IMG/VR virus record: IMGVR_UViG_3300043419_000597
Location: 1 to 28,497 of that record
Direction: 5' to 3' (one strand)
DNA length: 28,497 nucleotides
Source of the DNA: a virus
Shown here: positions 7,167 through 14,162 of the stretch, piece after piece
Position numbering within the stretch: position 1 is the first letter of the stretch
Layout of the letters: every line of letters starts with the position of its first letter
Notes under the pieces: generated by a model
Databases searched by the model: none
What the model saw: the letters and a program-made list of their open reading frames with translations, nothing else
Told to the model about the DNA's origin: nothing
Translations under genes and position numbers: made by a program

Positions 7167-7466
7167 ATGAAACCATTTGACCCAGTGTTCGACACATATG
7201 ACTACGCAATCGGTGGTAAGATGGTTGTTGGTAAAGCAACTCTCGGTGACGAATATAGTCAATTGATGAAGACTGATAGCGAAGCAAGACTGCGAGTGAA
7301 GAACGAACTGATACAACAGATGGCTCAGTACATTCTCGAGAATAACTTGGTTGAGTTCACACAGTACACAGATCCAATCACTTTCAATACAGTGGTTCAT
7401 GTCCGTGCTTATCTGGCACCAAACGAGCAGGTCAAACTATTACGAGTTGCAAATAAAATCCTATGA
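7167..7466 (+). CDS. conserved phage protein of unknown function
   Basis: 99 residues, soluble, mixed helix and strand, no Cys. VKNELIQQMAQYILENN is an amphipathic helix, followed by a strand-rich stretch (TDPITFNTVVHVRAYL). It starts three bases after the acb1-like stop and ends with an ATGA overlap into a zinc-binding gene. It appears to be part of the same transcription unit. No family is recognised. Confidence 0.65.
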   Translation: MKPFDPVFDTYDYAIGGKMVVGKATLGDEYSQLMKTDSEARLRVKNELIQQMAQYILENNLVEFTQYTDPITFNTVVHVRAYLAPNEQVKLLRVANKIL

Positions 7467-7654
7467 AATGCTGGTGTGAAGAATGCACTCCAATCAACTG
7501 GCTCAAGCCAGAGACAGTGCGAATGATTCTCTGTCCCGACTGTGGCAATAAACGCTGTCCAAAGGCGAATGACCATAGAAACACATGCACTCGCTCTAAT
7601 GAGGTTGGACAAGTAGGTTCCTCATGGGAACACATTAAACCACCAAAACCATAA
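7463..7654 (+). CDS. 63-residue cysteine-rich zinc-finger protein
   Basis: MKCWCEEC at the start, then LCPDCGNKRCPKANDH and NTC give eight Cys and a His, enough for two zinc sites. The order CWCEEC ... CPxCGNKRCPxAxDHxxxC is familiar from small phage proteins of unknown role. It is ATGA-coupled to the previous gene and is the last gene before the terminator at 7653, whose stem begins in its stop codon. Confidence 0.7.
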   Translation: MKCWCEECTPINWLKPETVRMILCPDCGNKRCPKANDHRNTCTRSNEVGQVGSSWEHIKPPKP

Positions 7655-7679
7655 CCCTACGTCCTGTAGGGTTATTTTC
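7653..7679 (+). terminator. rho-independent terminator
   Basis: Stem AACCCTAC (7653-7660) pairs with GTAGGGTT (7666-7673) around a 5-base loop, followed by ATTTTCT. It closes the 4.4-7.65 kb unit. Confidence 0.75.
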
Positions 7680-7701
7680 TCCTTTAAAATCAACGACTTA
7701 C

Positions 7702-7720
7702 AAGGGCTAAAATAGTCCTT
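7702..7720. repeat. hairpin abutting the -35 box
   Basis: AAGGGCT (7702-7708) pairs with AGTCCTT (7714-7720) around AAAAT, with one G-T pair. Its right arm runs into the -35 box of the next promoter. It may be an operator, a second terminator, or chance. Confidence 0.35.
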
Positions 7721-7747
7721 TACAATAATTCACTTTTCAGGCATAAT
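7719..7747 (+). promoter_or_regulatory. sigma70-like promoter
   Basis: TTTACA (7719-7724), 17 bp, CATAAT (7742-7747). The predicted start near 7754 gives a leader of about 24 nt containing AAAAGGAA before the ATG at 7778. Confidence 0.7.
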
Positions 7748-7777
7748 TCTATTATAGGATAAGAAAAGGAAATAAAA

Positions 7778-7975
7778 ATGTTTGAATCAAAAGTGTTGAA
7801 TGTGGTTGAAAAAGTTCTCGGTGACGTGAAAGCTGGTTTTACTTGTGGTTGCTTGTTTGTTGAGTGCTCTGTTCCTGATGCCGTGAAACTTGAAACTGCT
7901 CTTTTGGCTGAAAAACAGTTCGGTGGAATTATTCTGAGTCGTGTCGGTGGTGAATCTGCCTACGATTTCGTTTAA
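7778..7975 (+). CDS. small protein of unknown function
   Basis: 65 residues (MFESKVLNVVEKVLGDVKAG...), a helix followed by a Cys-containing strand segment (FTCGCLFVECSVPD). First gene behind its own promoter and a good ribosome binding site. Its stop codon is part of the TAAGGAG that serves the next gene. No family is recognised. Confidence 0.65.
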   Translation: MFESKVLNVVEKVLGDVKAGFTCGCLFVECSVPDAVKLETALLAEKQFGGIILSRVGGESAYDFV

Positions 7976-7985
7976 GGAGTTGGCC

Positions 7986-8186
7986 ATGAAAATCGAAATT
8001 GGTTCTAGAATTTACTACGAGTCTGCTGCTGGTGCAATCGTGGGTGTTGTGAAAAATATTGTTCTCGATCAGAATGCTGCTGGTGAGACAATTCCTTGGA
8101 TGATTATCCAACCTAAACGTGGTTCTGGTTTTATGATGTGTGCATCTAACAGTTATTTGAAGATGATGAAAGTTGAGGTATTGTGA
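7986..8186 (+). CDS. small beta-rich protein of unknown function
   Basis: 66 residues from the ATG at 7986, chosen because AAGGAG lies 7-8 nt upstream; an upstream GTG in the same frame would overlap the previous gene. KIEIGSRIYYESAAGAIVGVVKNIVL and PWMIIQPKRG suggest a small SH3-like beta barrel, which is inference from the strand pattern. It overlaps the next gene as TGATG. Confidence 0.65.
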   Translation: MKIEIGSRIYYESAAGAIVGVVKNIVLDQNAAGETIPWMIIQPKRGSGFMMCASNSYLKMMKVEVL

Positions 8187-8416
8187 TGAGTTACGCTGAA
8201 GCCAAATTGGCAACTGAACATTTTGACAAAGACCATGGTTCGTTCTTCGATCGTGGTTCAGCTGATAGCTACTATGGTCGTCCCCGTAACCCACATCGTG
8301 GCGGTGTCGGTGGTATGAGTGGTCCACGAATTGAAGCTGTGAATCCTGCAGACATTGAAGCATACCATGCTGGTTATGACTTCAACGAAATGTATGGAGA
8401 CAAAAAGCAATGGTAA
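8186..8416 (+). CDS. small Gly/Arg/His-containing protein
   Basis: 76 residues from the ATG in TGATG (8184-8188). It has an N-terminal helix, a Gly-rich central part (NPHRGGVGGMSGPR) and AYHAGYDFNEMYGDKKQW at the end. The pattern of a short helix around a Gly-rich loop recurs in small phage proteins, but I cannot name a family. It overlaps the following membrane-protein gene by 7 nt. Confidence 0.6.
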   Translation: MSYAEAKLATEHFDKDHGSFFDRGSADSYYGRPRNPHRGGVGGMSGPRIEAVNPADIEAYHAGYDFNEMYGDKKQW

Positions 8417-8625
8417 CAACTGTGTTGAAGTGGCTGGGAACTGGGTTCACATTGGCTGGTGCACTGGCTACATCGCTGGCTCTAGATCCGCTAAATGTTT
8501 ATCTGTTCAATGCTGGTGCCGTAACATGGCTGGCAGCTGCAGTCCGAATGCGTGAAAGTAGTCTGATTGTTGTGAACGCTGGTCTACTGGCAATTTATGT
8601 GTATGGTTTGATTTATCGTCTATAA
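8410..8625 (+). CDS. small integral membrane protein
   Basis: 71 residues with two or three hydrophobic segments (GTGFTLAGALATSLAL, VYLFNAGAVTWLAAAV, LIVVNAGLLAIYVYGLIY) split by a short RMRES loop. It has no signal cleavage site and is probably in the inner membrane. It overlaps the preceding stop by 7 nt (ATGGTAA). It could be holin-like by size, but no lysis gene is adjacent. Confidence 0.65.
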   Translation: MVTTVLKWLGTGFTLAGALATSLALDPLNVYLFNAGAVTWLAAAVRMRESSLIVVNAGLLAIYVYGLIYRL

Positions 8626-8635
8626 GGAAATTATC

Positions 8636-9100
8636 ATGGGTCTCGATATGTATCTGTCCGCAAAGAAGTATATGAGCAAGTATTTCGATACTGCCGATGT
8701 GGAACGAATCAACAAAGTGAATGAAATCTTCGGTGTCACTGGCATTGAGGATGGCGATTATGGTGCTCAGGAAGTAACTTTCCGTGTAGCCTACTGGCGT
8801 AAAGCCAATGCAATCCATGCATGGTTTGTGAAGAACTGTCAGGATGGCGAGGACGACTGTCGCGAAGCATGGGTTTCCCGTGATCAATTGCAAGAACTTA
8901 TTACGCTATGTGAAACTGTGTTGGCGGACATGTCCAGGGCAGAACAACTGCTCCCTGCTCAGAGTGGATTCTTCTTCGGTGGAACTGACTACGACGAGTG
9001 GTATAAACAGGATCTGACATATACCGTTCAGCGTCTCAATAAGATTCTGTCTGACCCAGCAATGAATATGTGCGATCTCTACTATCACTCGAGTTGGTAA
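8636..9100 (+). CDS. conserved 'MGLDMYL' family protein
   Basis: 154 residues opening MGLDMYLSAKKY, with VAYWRKANAIHAWFVKNCQ in the middle and SGFFFGGTDYDEWY later. This set marks a family common in phages and prophages, sometimes labelled phosphoglycerate kinase without basis; its function is unknown. AAGGAA precedes the ATG at a good distance. TAATG joins it to the SLOG gene. Confidence 0.8.
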   Translation: MGLDMYLSAKKYMSKYFDTADVERINKVNEIFGVTGIEDGDYGAQEVTFRVAYWRKANAIHAWFVKNCQDGEDDCREAWVSRDQLQELITLCETVLADMSRAEQLLPAQSGFFFGGTDYDEWYKQDLTYTVQRLNKILSDPAMNMCDLYYHSSW

Positions 9101-9441
9101 TGAAAGTAATCATTGCAGGTGGTCGCGACTACCACAACTACGATACACTGTTAGATGCCATAAAGGAGTCTGGGTTTGATATCACAACTGTCATATCTGG
9201 CGGTGCATCGGGAGTTGACGCACTGGGTGAACAATATGCCGATAACATGTGTATTCCACTGAACGTCTACTATGCAGACTGGAAAGCCAATGGAAAGGCA
9301 GCTGGTCCAATACGTAATCGTAAGATGGCTGAAAATGCCGATGCCCTAATTGCTCTCTGGGATGGAAAATCCCCAGGAACAAAGAACATGATTGAAACTG
9401 CAACAAAGAAAGGTCTACCCACCCATGTCAAATACTATTAG
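9100..9441 (+). CDS. SLOG/DUF2493 Rossmann-like protein
   Basis: 113 residues from the ATG in TAATG at 9098-9102. IIAGGRDY (4-11), VISGGASGVDALGEQYA (31-47) and PIRNRKMAENADALIALWDG match the DUF2493/YspA-like branch of the SLOG superfamily, which binds nucleotide-derived ligands. Some SLOG proteins sense or process signalling nucleotides in defence conflicts. Whether this one does is unknown, though an acb1-like gene lies nearby. Confidence 0.8.
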   Translation: MKVIIAGGRDYHNYDTLLDAIKESGFDITTVISGGASGVDALGEQYADNMCIPLNVYYADWKANGKAAGPIRNRKMAENADALIALWDGKSPGTKNMIETATKKGLPTHVKYY

Positions 9442-9640
9442 TCTAAACAAACGAGAAATCACCAGAATCTATGAGTTATTCAATAATCTCAATGATCTGA
9501 AAGAATACGGAACAGTTACAATTACACAGGGTTCACATTCCAGTGGTATAGGCTCAGTCATCAATGCAACCTATACAATTACACACAAGGACGTGGATGG
9601 TGAATTCACTGTAACAATCTCCGACGAAAGCCACTGGTAA
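9425..9640 (+). CDS. small protein of unknown function
   Basis: 71 residues from the ATG at 9425, with AAAGG about 10 nt upstream; the start overlaps the SLOG gene by 17 nt. An upstream in-frame ATG at 9392 would need a longer overlap. An N-terminal helix (LNKREITRIYELFNNLNDLKE) precedes Thr-rich strands (TVTITQGSHSSG, TYTITHKDVDGEFTVTI). No family is recognised. Confidence 0.6.
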   Translation: MSNTISLNKREITRIYELFNNLNDLKEYGTVTITQGSHSSGIGSVINATYTITHKDVDGEFTVTISDESHW

Positions 9641-9915
9641 TGAGCCAACACAACAGAACAATTGACCAGTGTATTGATGCTCTCAGGAAAGAATGGTATC
9701 GAGTAAACAACAACCCAGATACATCCACTGATCCAAGAGACATCGGTCTAAGAGTTGGAACTAAGAGTGGTCTGATCACTGCAATGAATATTCTCCATAC
9801 TCTTTACGAATACGAGCTGGGCACGCAGGAAAAATACGAAGAATTCAATGCAAAACGCAACTATCATTACACCAATACAGGTAATCCAATAGACTTTCCG
9901 AATGACAACAGTTGA
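9640..9915 (+). CDS. small helical protein of unknown function
   Basis: 91 residues, mostly helical (TIDQCIDALRKEWYRV, LITAMNILHTLYEYELGTQEKY), ending in a polar tail. It starts in TAATG with the preceding gene and overlaps the next start by 14 nt. No family is recognised; it is one of a run of tightly overlapping accessory genes. Confidence 0.6.
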   Translation: MSQHNRTIDQCIDALRKEWYRVNNNPDTSTDPRDIGLRVGTKSGLITAMNILHTLYEYELGTQEKYEEFNAKRNYHYTNTGNPIDFPNDNS

Positions 9916-10081
9916 TAAAGAATACGATATAGTCCTAGATACACTGCAAAAACAGCGTGATAGGCTATGGAAGATGACTCAGTCTAATATGAACCATGAC
10001 CTGTTTAATATAATGGATCAAATACGACTGGAACAAATAGACCAGTTAGATAAGGCAATGAAGATGTGGAGTGAACGATGA
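9902..10081 (+). CDS. 59-residue helical protein
   Basis: Reads MTTVDKEYDIVLDTLQKQRD... and ends KAMKMWSER. It is charged and probably a two-helix hairpin or coiled coil. Supported by its position: it overlaps the previous gene and shares ATGA with the next. No family is recognised. Confidence 0.55.
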   Translation: MTTVDKEYDIVLDTLQKQRDRLWKMTQSNMNHDLFNIMDQIRLEQIDQLDKAMKMWSER

Positions 10082-10362
10082 ATCACTTTGAAGCAATTAC
10101 AGAAATGCATAAGGGAAATGTAGTACGCTATATTGGAACAGTGAATGGTCCAGTCTGGAATAAAGGTAAATCATGGTGTATGCAACGTGGAATCATTTTT
10201 GAATATAATCCTGAATATATCAACTACAAAACCTGTGGAAATATGGTCTATGATCCAGATTTTCGCTATGAATTAACTGGTGAGATAGTGGATACAAGAG
10301 GTTGGCCGAATAGAAAGCGAGAAGTCACTGGATATTCTAGAGTGGGATTGAATAATATATGA
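10078..10362 (+). CDS. conserved small phage protein of unknown function
   Basis: 94 residues. It begins FEAITEMHKGNVVRYIGT, resembling small phage proteins that start 'FxEAIxxLKxGKxVxR' (DUF2829-like). It continues with NKGKSWCMQRGIIFEY and MVYDPDFRYELTGEI. The DUF2829 link is tentative. ATGA overlaps flank it on both sides. Confidence 0.55.
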   Translation: MNHFEAITEMHKGNVVRYIGTVNGPVWNKGKSWCMQRGIIFEYNPEYINYKTCGNMVYDPDFRYELTGEIVDTRGWPNRKREVTGYSRVGLNNI

Positions 10363-10532
10363 CCAAATACTATCAGTGGAGATTGGCTAAGTGTAATGGT
10401 GAGATATTTCAACAAAGAAGATTAGTCACTATAACAACTAGAAGAAATAAGTGGTATAAACCATGGGAATATACCGCAGTTTATACCTATGGAGAATGGG
10501 AAACTATTGATATGGTGGAGATTGCTATTTAG
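10359..10532 (+). CDS. 57-residue basic, aromatic-rich protein
   Basis: MTKYYQWRLAKCNGE... with many Trp, Tyr and Arg, and likely strands (RLVTITTRRN, YTAVYTYGEWETI). ATGA overlap with the upstream gene is the main evidence that it is real. It ends the coupled run; about 90 bases without a clear gene follow. Confidence 0.5.
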   Translation: MTKYYQWRLAKCNGEIFQQRRLVTITTRRNKWYKPWEYTAVYTYGEWETIDMVEIAI

Positions 10533-10622
10533 GTGACCTGTGTGGAGTGAATGAAAGCGATACTAAATAGATGATTATGGTCTACTACCGCAAAAATCCA
10601 TCGCACAATTGCCAGACTACTC

Positions 10623-10955
10623 ATGAGTTATCGTGAAAAACAATGTCCCTACTGTGGGAAACTTCATAAAAAGCGTGGACCATTCTGCTCTAAGGTTTGC
10701 TCCAATAAAAACCGAACATACTCCGATGCCACTCGGCTGAAGATGTCTCAGAGTCAATCACTGGCTCAATCTACTCCTGAATCGATGGAACGAAATCAAC
10801 AGTTGGTCGAAAAAGGTCGACTGGCACTGATTCAGCGACGCACACCAGAACCAATTGAAACAAATCCTGATAACCTTTACCTACCACCGATGCGTGACGA
10901 TACTCCAGATGGTGCATTTAGGGCTGGTGGTGACCTATGGTTCGAAGCGGACTAA
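10623..10955 (+). CDS. zinc-ribbon protein
   Basis: 110 residues. KQCPYCGKLHKKRGPFCSKVCSNKNR (7-32) is a four-Cys zinc ribbon, followed by a polar helical part with many Ser, Gln and Arg and an acidic end (GDLWFEAD). It is probably nucleic-acid-binding by analogy with other phage zinc ribbons. No ribosome binding site precedes the ATG; a 21-codon frame from 10571 overlaps the start and could couple it. CTAAATAG at 10563-10570 may be a late-promoter-like element. Confidence 0.65.
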   Translation: MSYREKQCPYCGKLHKKRGPFCSKVCSNKNRTYSDATRLKMSQSQSLAQSTPESMERNQQLVEKGRLALIQRRTPEPIETNPDNLYLPPMRDDTPDGAFRAGGDLWFEAD

Positions 10956-10972
10956 TTGCAAGAAAAAATTAC

Positions 10973-11001
10973 TTGACATTTATTTGACAATGAGGTAAAA
11001 T
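10973..11001 (+). promoter_or_regulatory. sigma70-like promoter
   Basis: TTGACA (10973-10978), 17 bp, TAAAAT (10996-11001). Gives a leader of about 23 nt with AAGGAG before the ATG at 11031. Confidence 0.75.
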
Positions 11002-11030
11002 ACGGTGTAGGGTTTGAAATAAGGAGTTTT

Positions 11031-11183
11031 ATGAGTTACACCGTGATTTGTCCCTCTGGTAAGGTACTTTGCTTCTATGTTAAGAGTGTAGCTGAGCTGT
11101 ATGCGACTCTGAATCGTGGTTTTGTCGTCTCCAATGAGGTTTTCTCCTCTGAATTTCACCTTACAGAACAAGAACTTGGCTAA
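11031..11183 (+). CDS. 50-residue protein in its own transcription unit
   Basis: MSYTVICPSGKVLCFYVKSV... then LNRGFVVSNEVFSS and LTEQELG. It looks like a compact alpha/beta miniprotein and matches no family I know. Strong support comes from context: a good promoter, AAGGAG 6 nt before the ATG, and a terminator starting in its stop codon. It is a single-gene early unit. Confidence 0.7.
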   Translation: MSYTVICPSGKVLCFYVKSVAELYATLNRGFVVSNEVFSSEFHLTEQELG

Positions 11184-11208
11184 AACCCCTCTGTAAGTAG
11201 GGTTTTTA
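11182..11208 (+). terminator. rho-independent terminator
   Basis: AAAACCC (11182-11188) pairs with GGGTTTT (11200-11206) and the right arm runs into the T-tract. It overlaps the stop codon of the 50-residue gene and lies just before the next promoter. Confidence 0.7.
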
Positions 11209-11217
11209 CGAAATACC

Positions 11218-11246
11218 TTTACATATATTCAAAATCACCGTATAAT
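11218..11246 (+). promoter_or_regulatory. sigma70-like promoter
   Basis: TTTACA (11218-11223), 17 bp, TATAAT (11241-11246). The predicted start is near 11253, one base before a TTG and 7 before the ATG at 11260, so the leader is very short or absent. Confidence 0.75.
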
Positions 11247-11259
11247 TACTCTATTGAAT

Positions 11260-12177
11260 ATGAAAAAGCGAGTGAAAATGACTAAATCTGTGACCGAAAT
11301 CCGTTTTAACGAGAAAAGTGGTAAATTTGAAGGTTTCTTCAAGGGTTCTTTGGTTAAGCGTACTCAGGATAAGAAGTATCTTGAGCGTATGTTGATGAAA
11401 TTGGCCAAGGATGAGCAGTCTAGTATGGCTGCTGTCCGTAACGAGCGTTTTAACATCAATGAGCGATTCGGTTTCGTTGAAAAGTTGGTGAATATGGTGG
11501 CTTCTGGTGTTCAACCGAGTGCTGTTATCACTGGTGAAGGTGGTCTAGGTAAAACCTACACTGTAACCAAGACTCTTGAGACTGCTGGTTATCAGGACAT
11601 CTCGGATTTGGCTTCTTTCCAGATCGGTGCTGCTCTGAATATGCGTCGTTGCTTCACTACCGTTAAGGGCTACTCTACTCCAAAGGGTCTGTATCGTACC
11701 TTATTCGAGAACAACAAAAGCATCGTGGTGTTCGATGACTGTGATTCTATTCTAAAAGACCCAGTTGCACTGAATCTACTTAAGTCAGCTCTTGATTCAT
11801 ACGGTAAGCGTATCATCTCCTGGAATGCAGACATGCGTGATGAAGATCTGCCACGTAGCTTTGAGTTCACTGGTCGTGTAATCTTCATCTCCAATATGAC
11901 TCAAGACGGTATCGATCAGGCAATTCGTAGTCGTTCTATGATGATTGACCTATCAATGACCGCTGACCAGAAGATTCAGCGTATGGAGACCATTGCTCAG
12001 TCCGATGAGTTCATGCCCGAGTATGATACTCAGTCTAAAGCCGATGCACTGAACCTTATCCGTGAAATCAAGGATGATGTAAAAGAGATCTCACTACGTA
12101 CTCTTATTGCAGTTACCAAGGTACGTGCATCCAATACAGACTGGAAAGATCTTGCTACTTATATGTTAACTGCCTAA
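11260..12177 (+). CDS. AAA+ ATPase
   Basis: 305 residues from the ATG at 11260; TTG 11254 and ATG 11278 are alternative starts, and none has a strong ribosome binding site. Walker A is GEGGLGKT (92-99) and Walker B IVVFDDCD (155-162). FISNM is a sensor 1 candidate, IRSRSMMIDL gives arginine-finger candidates and SLRTL a sensor 2-like Arg. It differs from the AAA+ at 3329, so it is not a recent duplicate. Such single-domain ATPases are common in phages and uncharacterised. An ORF on the opposite strand is a shadow. Confidence 0.85.
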   Translation: MKKRVKMTKSVTEIRFNEKSGKFEGFFKGSLVKRTQDKKYLERMLMKLAKDEQSSMAAVRNERFNINERFGFVEKLVNMVASGVQPSAVITGEGGLGKTYTVTKTLETAGYQDISDLASFQIGAALNMRRCFTTVKGYSTPKGLYRTLFENNKSIVVFDDCDSILKDPVALNLLKSALDSYGKRIISWNADMRDEDLPRSFEFTGRVIFISNMTQDGIDQAIRSRSMMIDLSMTADQKIQRMETIAQSDEFMPEYDTQSKADALNLIREIKDDVKEISLRTLIAVTKVRASNTDWKDLATYMLTA

Positions 12178-12186
12178 GGAGAAGCT

Positions 12187-12264
12187 ATGACTACAATGAA
12201 ACTACTGGGGTATGCTGTATTAATGTATGCAGTACCAATTGCACTTTACTGGGTAACACGATGA
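12187..12264 (+). CDS. 25-residue single-helix membrane microprotein
   Basis: MTTMKLLGYAVLMYAVPIAL then a short YWVTR end: one transmembrane helix with little else. It is behind a strong AAGGAG and shares ATGA with the next gene, which makes translation likely. The function is unknown. Confidence 0.55.
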   Translation: MTTMKLLGYAVLMYAVPIALYWVTR

Positions 12265-12488
12265 TTACTATAACTGGATTGACTAAACGAGAAGTCCAGT
12301 TACTGGATAAAATGTGGAGTATCATGGACATTCAGGAGTATGATGATTGGAAGAATGGACTCCCACTGGGAACTATGAATCTGGTGGATACACTGGAACA
12401 ATTAGTGCTGCTGGCTCAACTGGATGATATAGAGGATGTAAGTCTGGCTGAGCAGGTGTTGGAACAGTATAGGGGTAGGGGTATTTAA
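12261..12488 (+). CDS. small acidic helical protein
   Basis: 75 residues, Leu-rich and acidic (LTKREVQLLDKMWSIMDIQEYDDW, TLEQLVLLAQLDDIEDVSLAEQVLEQY), predicted all-helical. It is coupled by ATGA to the membrane microprotein. It is the last gene of the unit; the terminator stem starts one base after its stop codon. No family is recognised. Confidence 0.65.
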   Translation: MITITGLTKREVQLLDKMWSIMDIQEYDDWKNGLPLGTMNLVDTLEQLVLLAQLDDIEDVSLAEQVLEQYRGRGI

Positions 12489-12517
12489 GACCGACTTTAA
12501 GTGTCGGGTCCCCTTTT
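12489..12517 (+). terminator. rho-independent terminator
   Basis: GACCGAC (12489-12495) pairs with GTCGGGTC (12503-12510), one bulged G, followed by CCCCTTTT. Confidence 0.6.
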
Positions 12518-12562
12518 GGTGTATGGAGAGCGATGTAATAAACCCGAGACTTAATTTATCTC

Positions 12563-12591
12563 TTGACATTAATGCAATACGGGGGTATAAT
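12563..12591 (+). promoter_or_regulatory. sigma70-like promoter
   Basis: TTGACA (12563-12568), 17 bp, TATAAT (12586-12591). The predicted start is about 12598, two bases before the ATG of a 33-codon frame. Confidence 0.8.
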
Positions 12592-12599
12592 TACTGTAT

Positions 12600-12701
12600 A
12601 TGACCTTTACATACATGGACGTTTCCGTTTTTACACTTGGCGAAAAATTCGCCTGCAAAATTTTTAGTCTACAGGAGTCGCAACTACAGGGAGTATTATA
12701 A
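12600..12701 (+). CDS. 33-residue leader-type ORF
   Basis: Reads MTFTYMDVSVFTLGEKFACK... and stops in TAATG, overlapping the next gene's start. The ATG falls about two bases after the predicted transcript end, so it would be nearly leaderless. A hairpin (GGCGAA 12639-12644 / TTCGCC 12648-12653) and a T-run at 12661 lie inside it, which suggests a regulatory leader peptide. The 3' part carries two near-identical ribosome-binding elements (CTACAGGAGT 12669-12678; CTACAGGGAGT 12684-12694). Confidence 0.4.
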   Translation: MTFTYMDVSVFTLGEKFACKIFSLQESQLQGVL

Positions 12702-13216
12702 TGGGTGTTTTGAATTCTTATGCGTCAGATGAGGGTAATATTAGAGCCAGAATGGAGGTTCGCCGATATTCTATCTTCAAGAGTCTAGTAAAAGAAATTG
12801 ACTCAGAGATTGCTTCTAATATGCATGCCTATCAGATTCTTGGGTATGATACACTATTAGAATGGGTTTTAGCTGCTTTAAGTGGTGTCACATGGACTGA
12901 TGTTGCAGGAAGAGATTTTTCCAATGATATGGAACTTAAGAGTAGAACCATATACGAATATGCCAATGGTAGCCGAACTATCAATATTAATAGTCTAAAG
13001 AATAAGGTTGGTGATTTAATTGTTGTAGTGTTCGACCCCAAGTCCGAAGAGTATAGATTCTTTAATATGCCATTCAAGGAGTGGCGAGCTAATATGAATG
13101 ATGGTGGTAGGGGTTCATTTACAATGTCTTTTCCAAGATATTCAACTGAGAATAATTGGTGGAATAAATTCGAGAAAAAGAATTTACGTGGTTTAATTAG
13201 ATCTATTAGGAAATGA
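12701..13216 (+). CDS. possible PD-(D/E)XK nuclease-like protein
   Basis: 171 residues. After a helical N-terminus, TDVAGRDFSNDMELKSRTIY (67-85) followed by INSLKNKVGDLIVVVFD (96-112) gives a D-x-E-x-K-like triad (D72/D76, E78, K80) in the beta-strand setting of restriction-endonuclease folds. Some phage and restriction proteins show the same 'GRDFSNxxExK ... KxGDLxVVV' order, but I cannot assign a family. AGGGAG lies about 8 nt before the ATG. It is first in a run down to 14866, under its own promoter. Confidence 0.55.
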   Translation: MGVLNSYASDEGNIRARMEVRRYSIFKSLVKEIDSEIASNMHAYQILGYDTLLEWVLAALSGVTWTDVAGRDFSNDMELKSRTIYEYANGSRTININSLKNKVGDLIVVVFDPKSEEYRFFNMPFKEWRANMNDGGRGSFTMSFPRYSTENNWWNKFEKKNLRGLIRSIRK

Positions 13217-13217
13217 T

Positions 13218-13394
13218 ATGAGTTATATCTTTAAACGTGGCGTTGAAGCACTGCGTCAACCCGATCGTAATCCTCGTTGTTATGAATTAACCGATGCTGA
13301 AAAGCTGGAAAAGATTCGTCAGTGGAATAATCGTAATGTATGGAATACACCTGAGTTGGCTCAGGATGATAAAAACACCTACTACGGAGCGTAA
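13218..13394 (+). CDS. 58-residue protein of unknown function
   Basis: MSYIFKRGVEALRQPDRNPR... then LTDAEKLEKIRQWNNRNVW and a polar tail ending YYGA. It is charged and mainly helical. It starts two bases after the previous stop; no strong ribosome binding site is visible, so coupling is likely. No family is recognised. Confidence 0.55.
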   Translation: MSYIFKRGVEALRQPDRNPRCYELTDAEKLEKIRQWNNRNVWNTPELAQDDKNTYYGA

Positions 13395-13398
13395 GAAT

Positions 13399-13836
13399 AT
13401 GGGATTCAGAATAGGTAGGCGAGTCGGTCGGTTCTATGTTTCCACTGGTAAGGGTGGAACTAGAGTATCAACTAAGGTTGGTGAGTATAATGTATCTAAC
13501 TGGATTCCTAATAAGCGTGGATCTAAGAAAGTAGAATCTGATTATATTGGGGAAGTTGCCACTGATGCTGAGAATATGGCAACCAACAAACAGATCTGGT
13601 GGAACCTATTTCTAACCCTTGTTCTTTTCTTTTGTGTATGGATCACTGGAGAATTTTTAGTTCCACTTGTAGTTCTTCTTGTTGTTCAGGCTGTAGGTGC
13701 TGGTTATATTTGGTGGGATGTAGAATCTGAGCATAAGTGGATTTACTGGTTCTTTCCTTTTGTGATATTATTTGTTACACCACTGGCATGGTTTTGGTGG
13801 ATCATTTTACTTGGAGTTTGTTATGGGCTTTCTTGA
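13399..13836 (+). CDS. membrane protein with DUF4236-like N-terminus
   Basis: 145 residues from the ATG at 13399, with GGAG upstream; an earlier in-frame start would overlap the previous gene. The N-terminus MGFRIGRRVGRFYVSTGKGG with GTRVSTKVG recalls DUF4236, short beta-rich domains that begin MGFRxRK. Three or four transmembrane helices follow (QIWWNLFLTLVLFFCVWITG, VPLVVLLVVQAVGAGYIWW, WIYWFFPFVILFVTPLAWFW). It overlaps the next small membrane gene. Confidence 0.65.
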   Translation: MGFRIGRRVGRFYVSTGKGGTRVSTKVGEYNVSNWIPNKRGSKKVESDYIGEVATDAENMATNKQIWWNLFLTLVLFFCVWITGEFLVPLVVLLVVQAVGAGYIWWDVESEHKWIYWFFPFVILFVTPLAWFWWIILLGVCYGLS

Positions 13837-13927
13837 ATTAGCCGTTGTGTTTGGTATGATGCTGGTGCTTGTTGTACTGGCTGGTTGGATTGGATGCTTT
13901 TTACGTAGTTTATTTCTTGGAGATTGA
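13823..13927 (+). CDS. 34-residue single-helix membrane protein
   Basis: MGFLELAVVFGMMLVLVVLA is one transmembrane helix, followed by GWIGCFLRSLFLGD. It overlaps the previous gene by 14 nt, with GGAG 8-9 nt before its ATG, and is followed one base later by the next start. The function is unknown. Confidence 0.5.
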   Translation: MGFLELAVVFGMMLVLVVLAGWIGCFLRSLFLGD

Positions 13928-13928
13928 T

Positions 13929-14162
13929 ATGGGGTTGCAGTTAGACTATGAGACTGGAGATCGTATTACCGTATGTGTAATGAAGAATCAACTGGAATAT
14001 CTACTGAGAGAACAGCGTTGGTTCGAAGCCGACTCCGAGACTCGTGAGAATATGCAAGTCGAATTGGGATATCGTCTGTGGGTTCATCCAGAGGACTATG
14101 CGTTGAATCGGGATAAATACATTCCTGCGTTACAAACTCTAATTGGATACTTCGGTGGATGA
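13929..14162 (+). CDS. small acidic protein of unknown function
   Basis: 77 residues from the ATG at 13929, behind GGAG. RITVCVMKNQLEYLLREQRWF is strand-helix, and YALNRDKYIPALQTLIGYFGG ends the protein. It fits a conserved phage type with 'DRI..aVlK.ql.yl' phrasing, but I cannot name it. It is ATGA-coupled to the oxygenase-like gene. Confidence 0.65.
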   Translation: MGLQLDYETGDRITVCVMKNQLEYLLREQRWFEADSETRENMQVELGYRLWVHPEDYALNRDKYIPALQTLIGYFGG

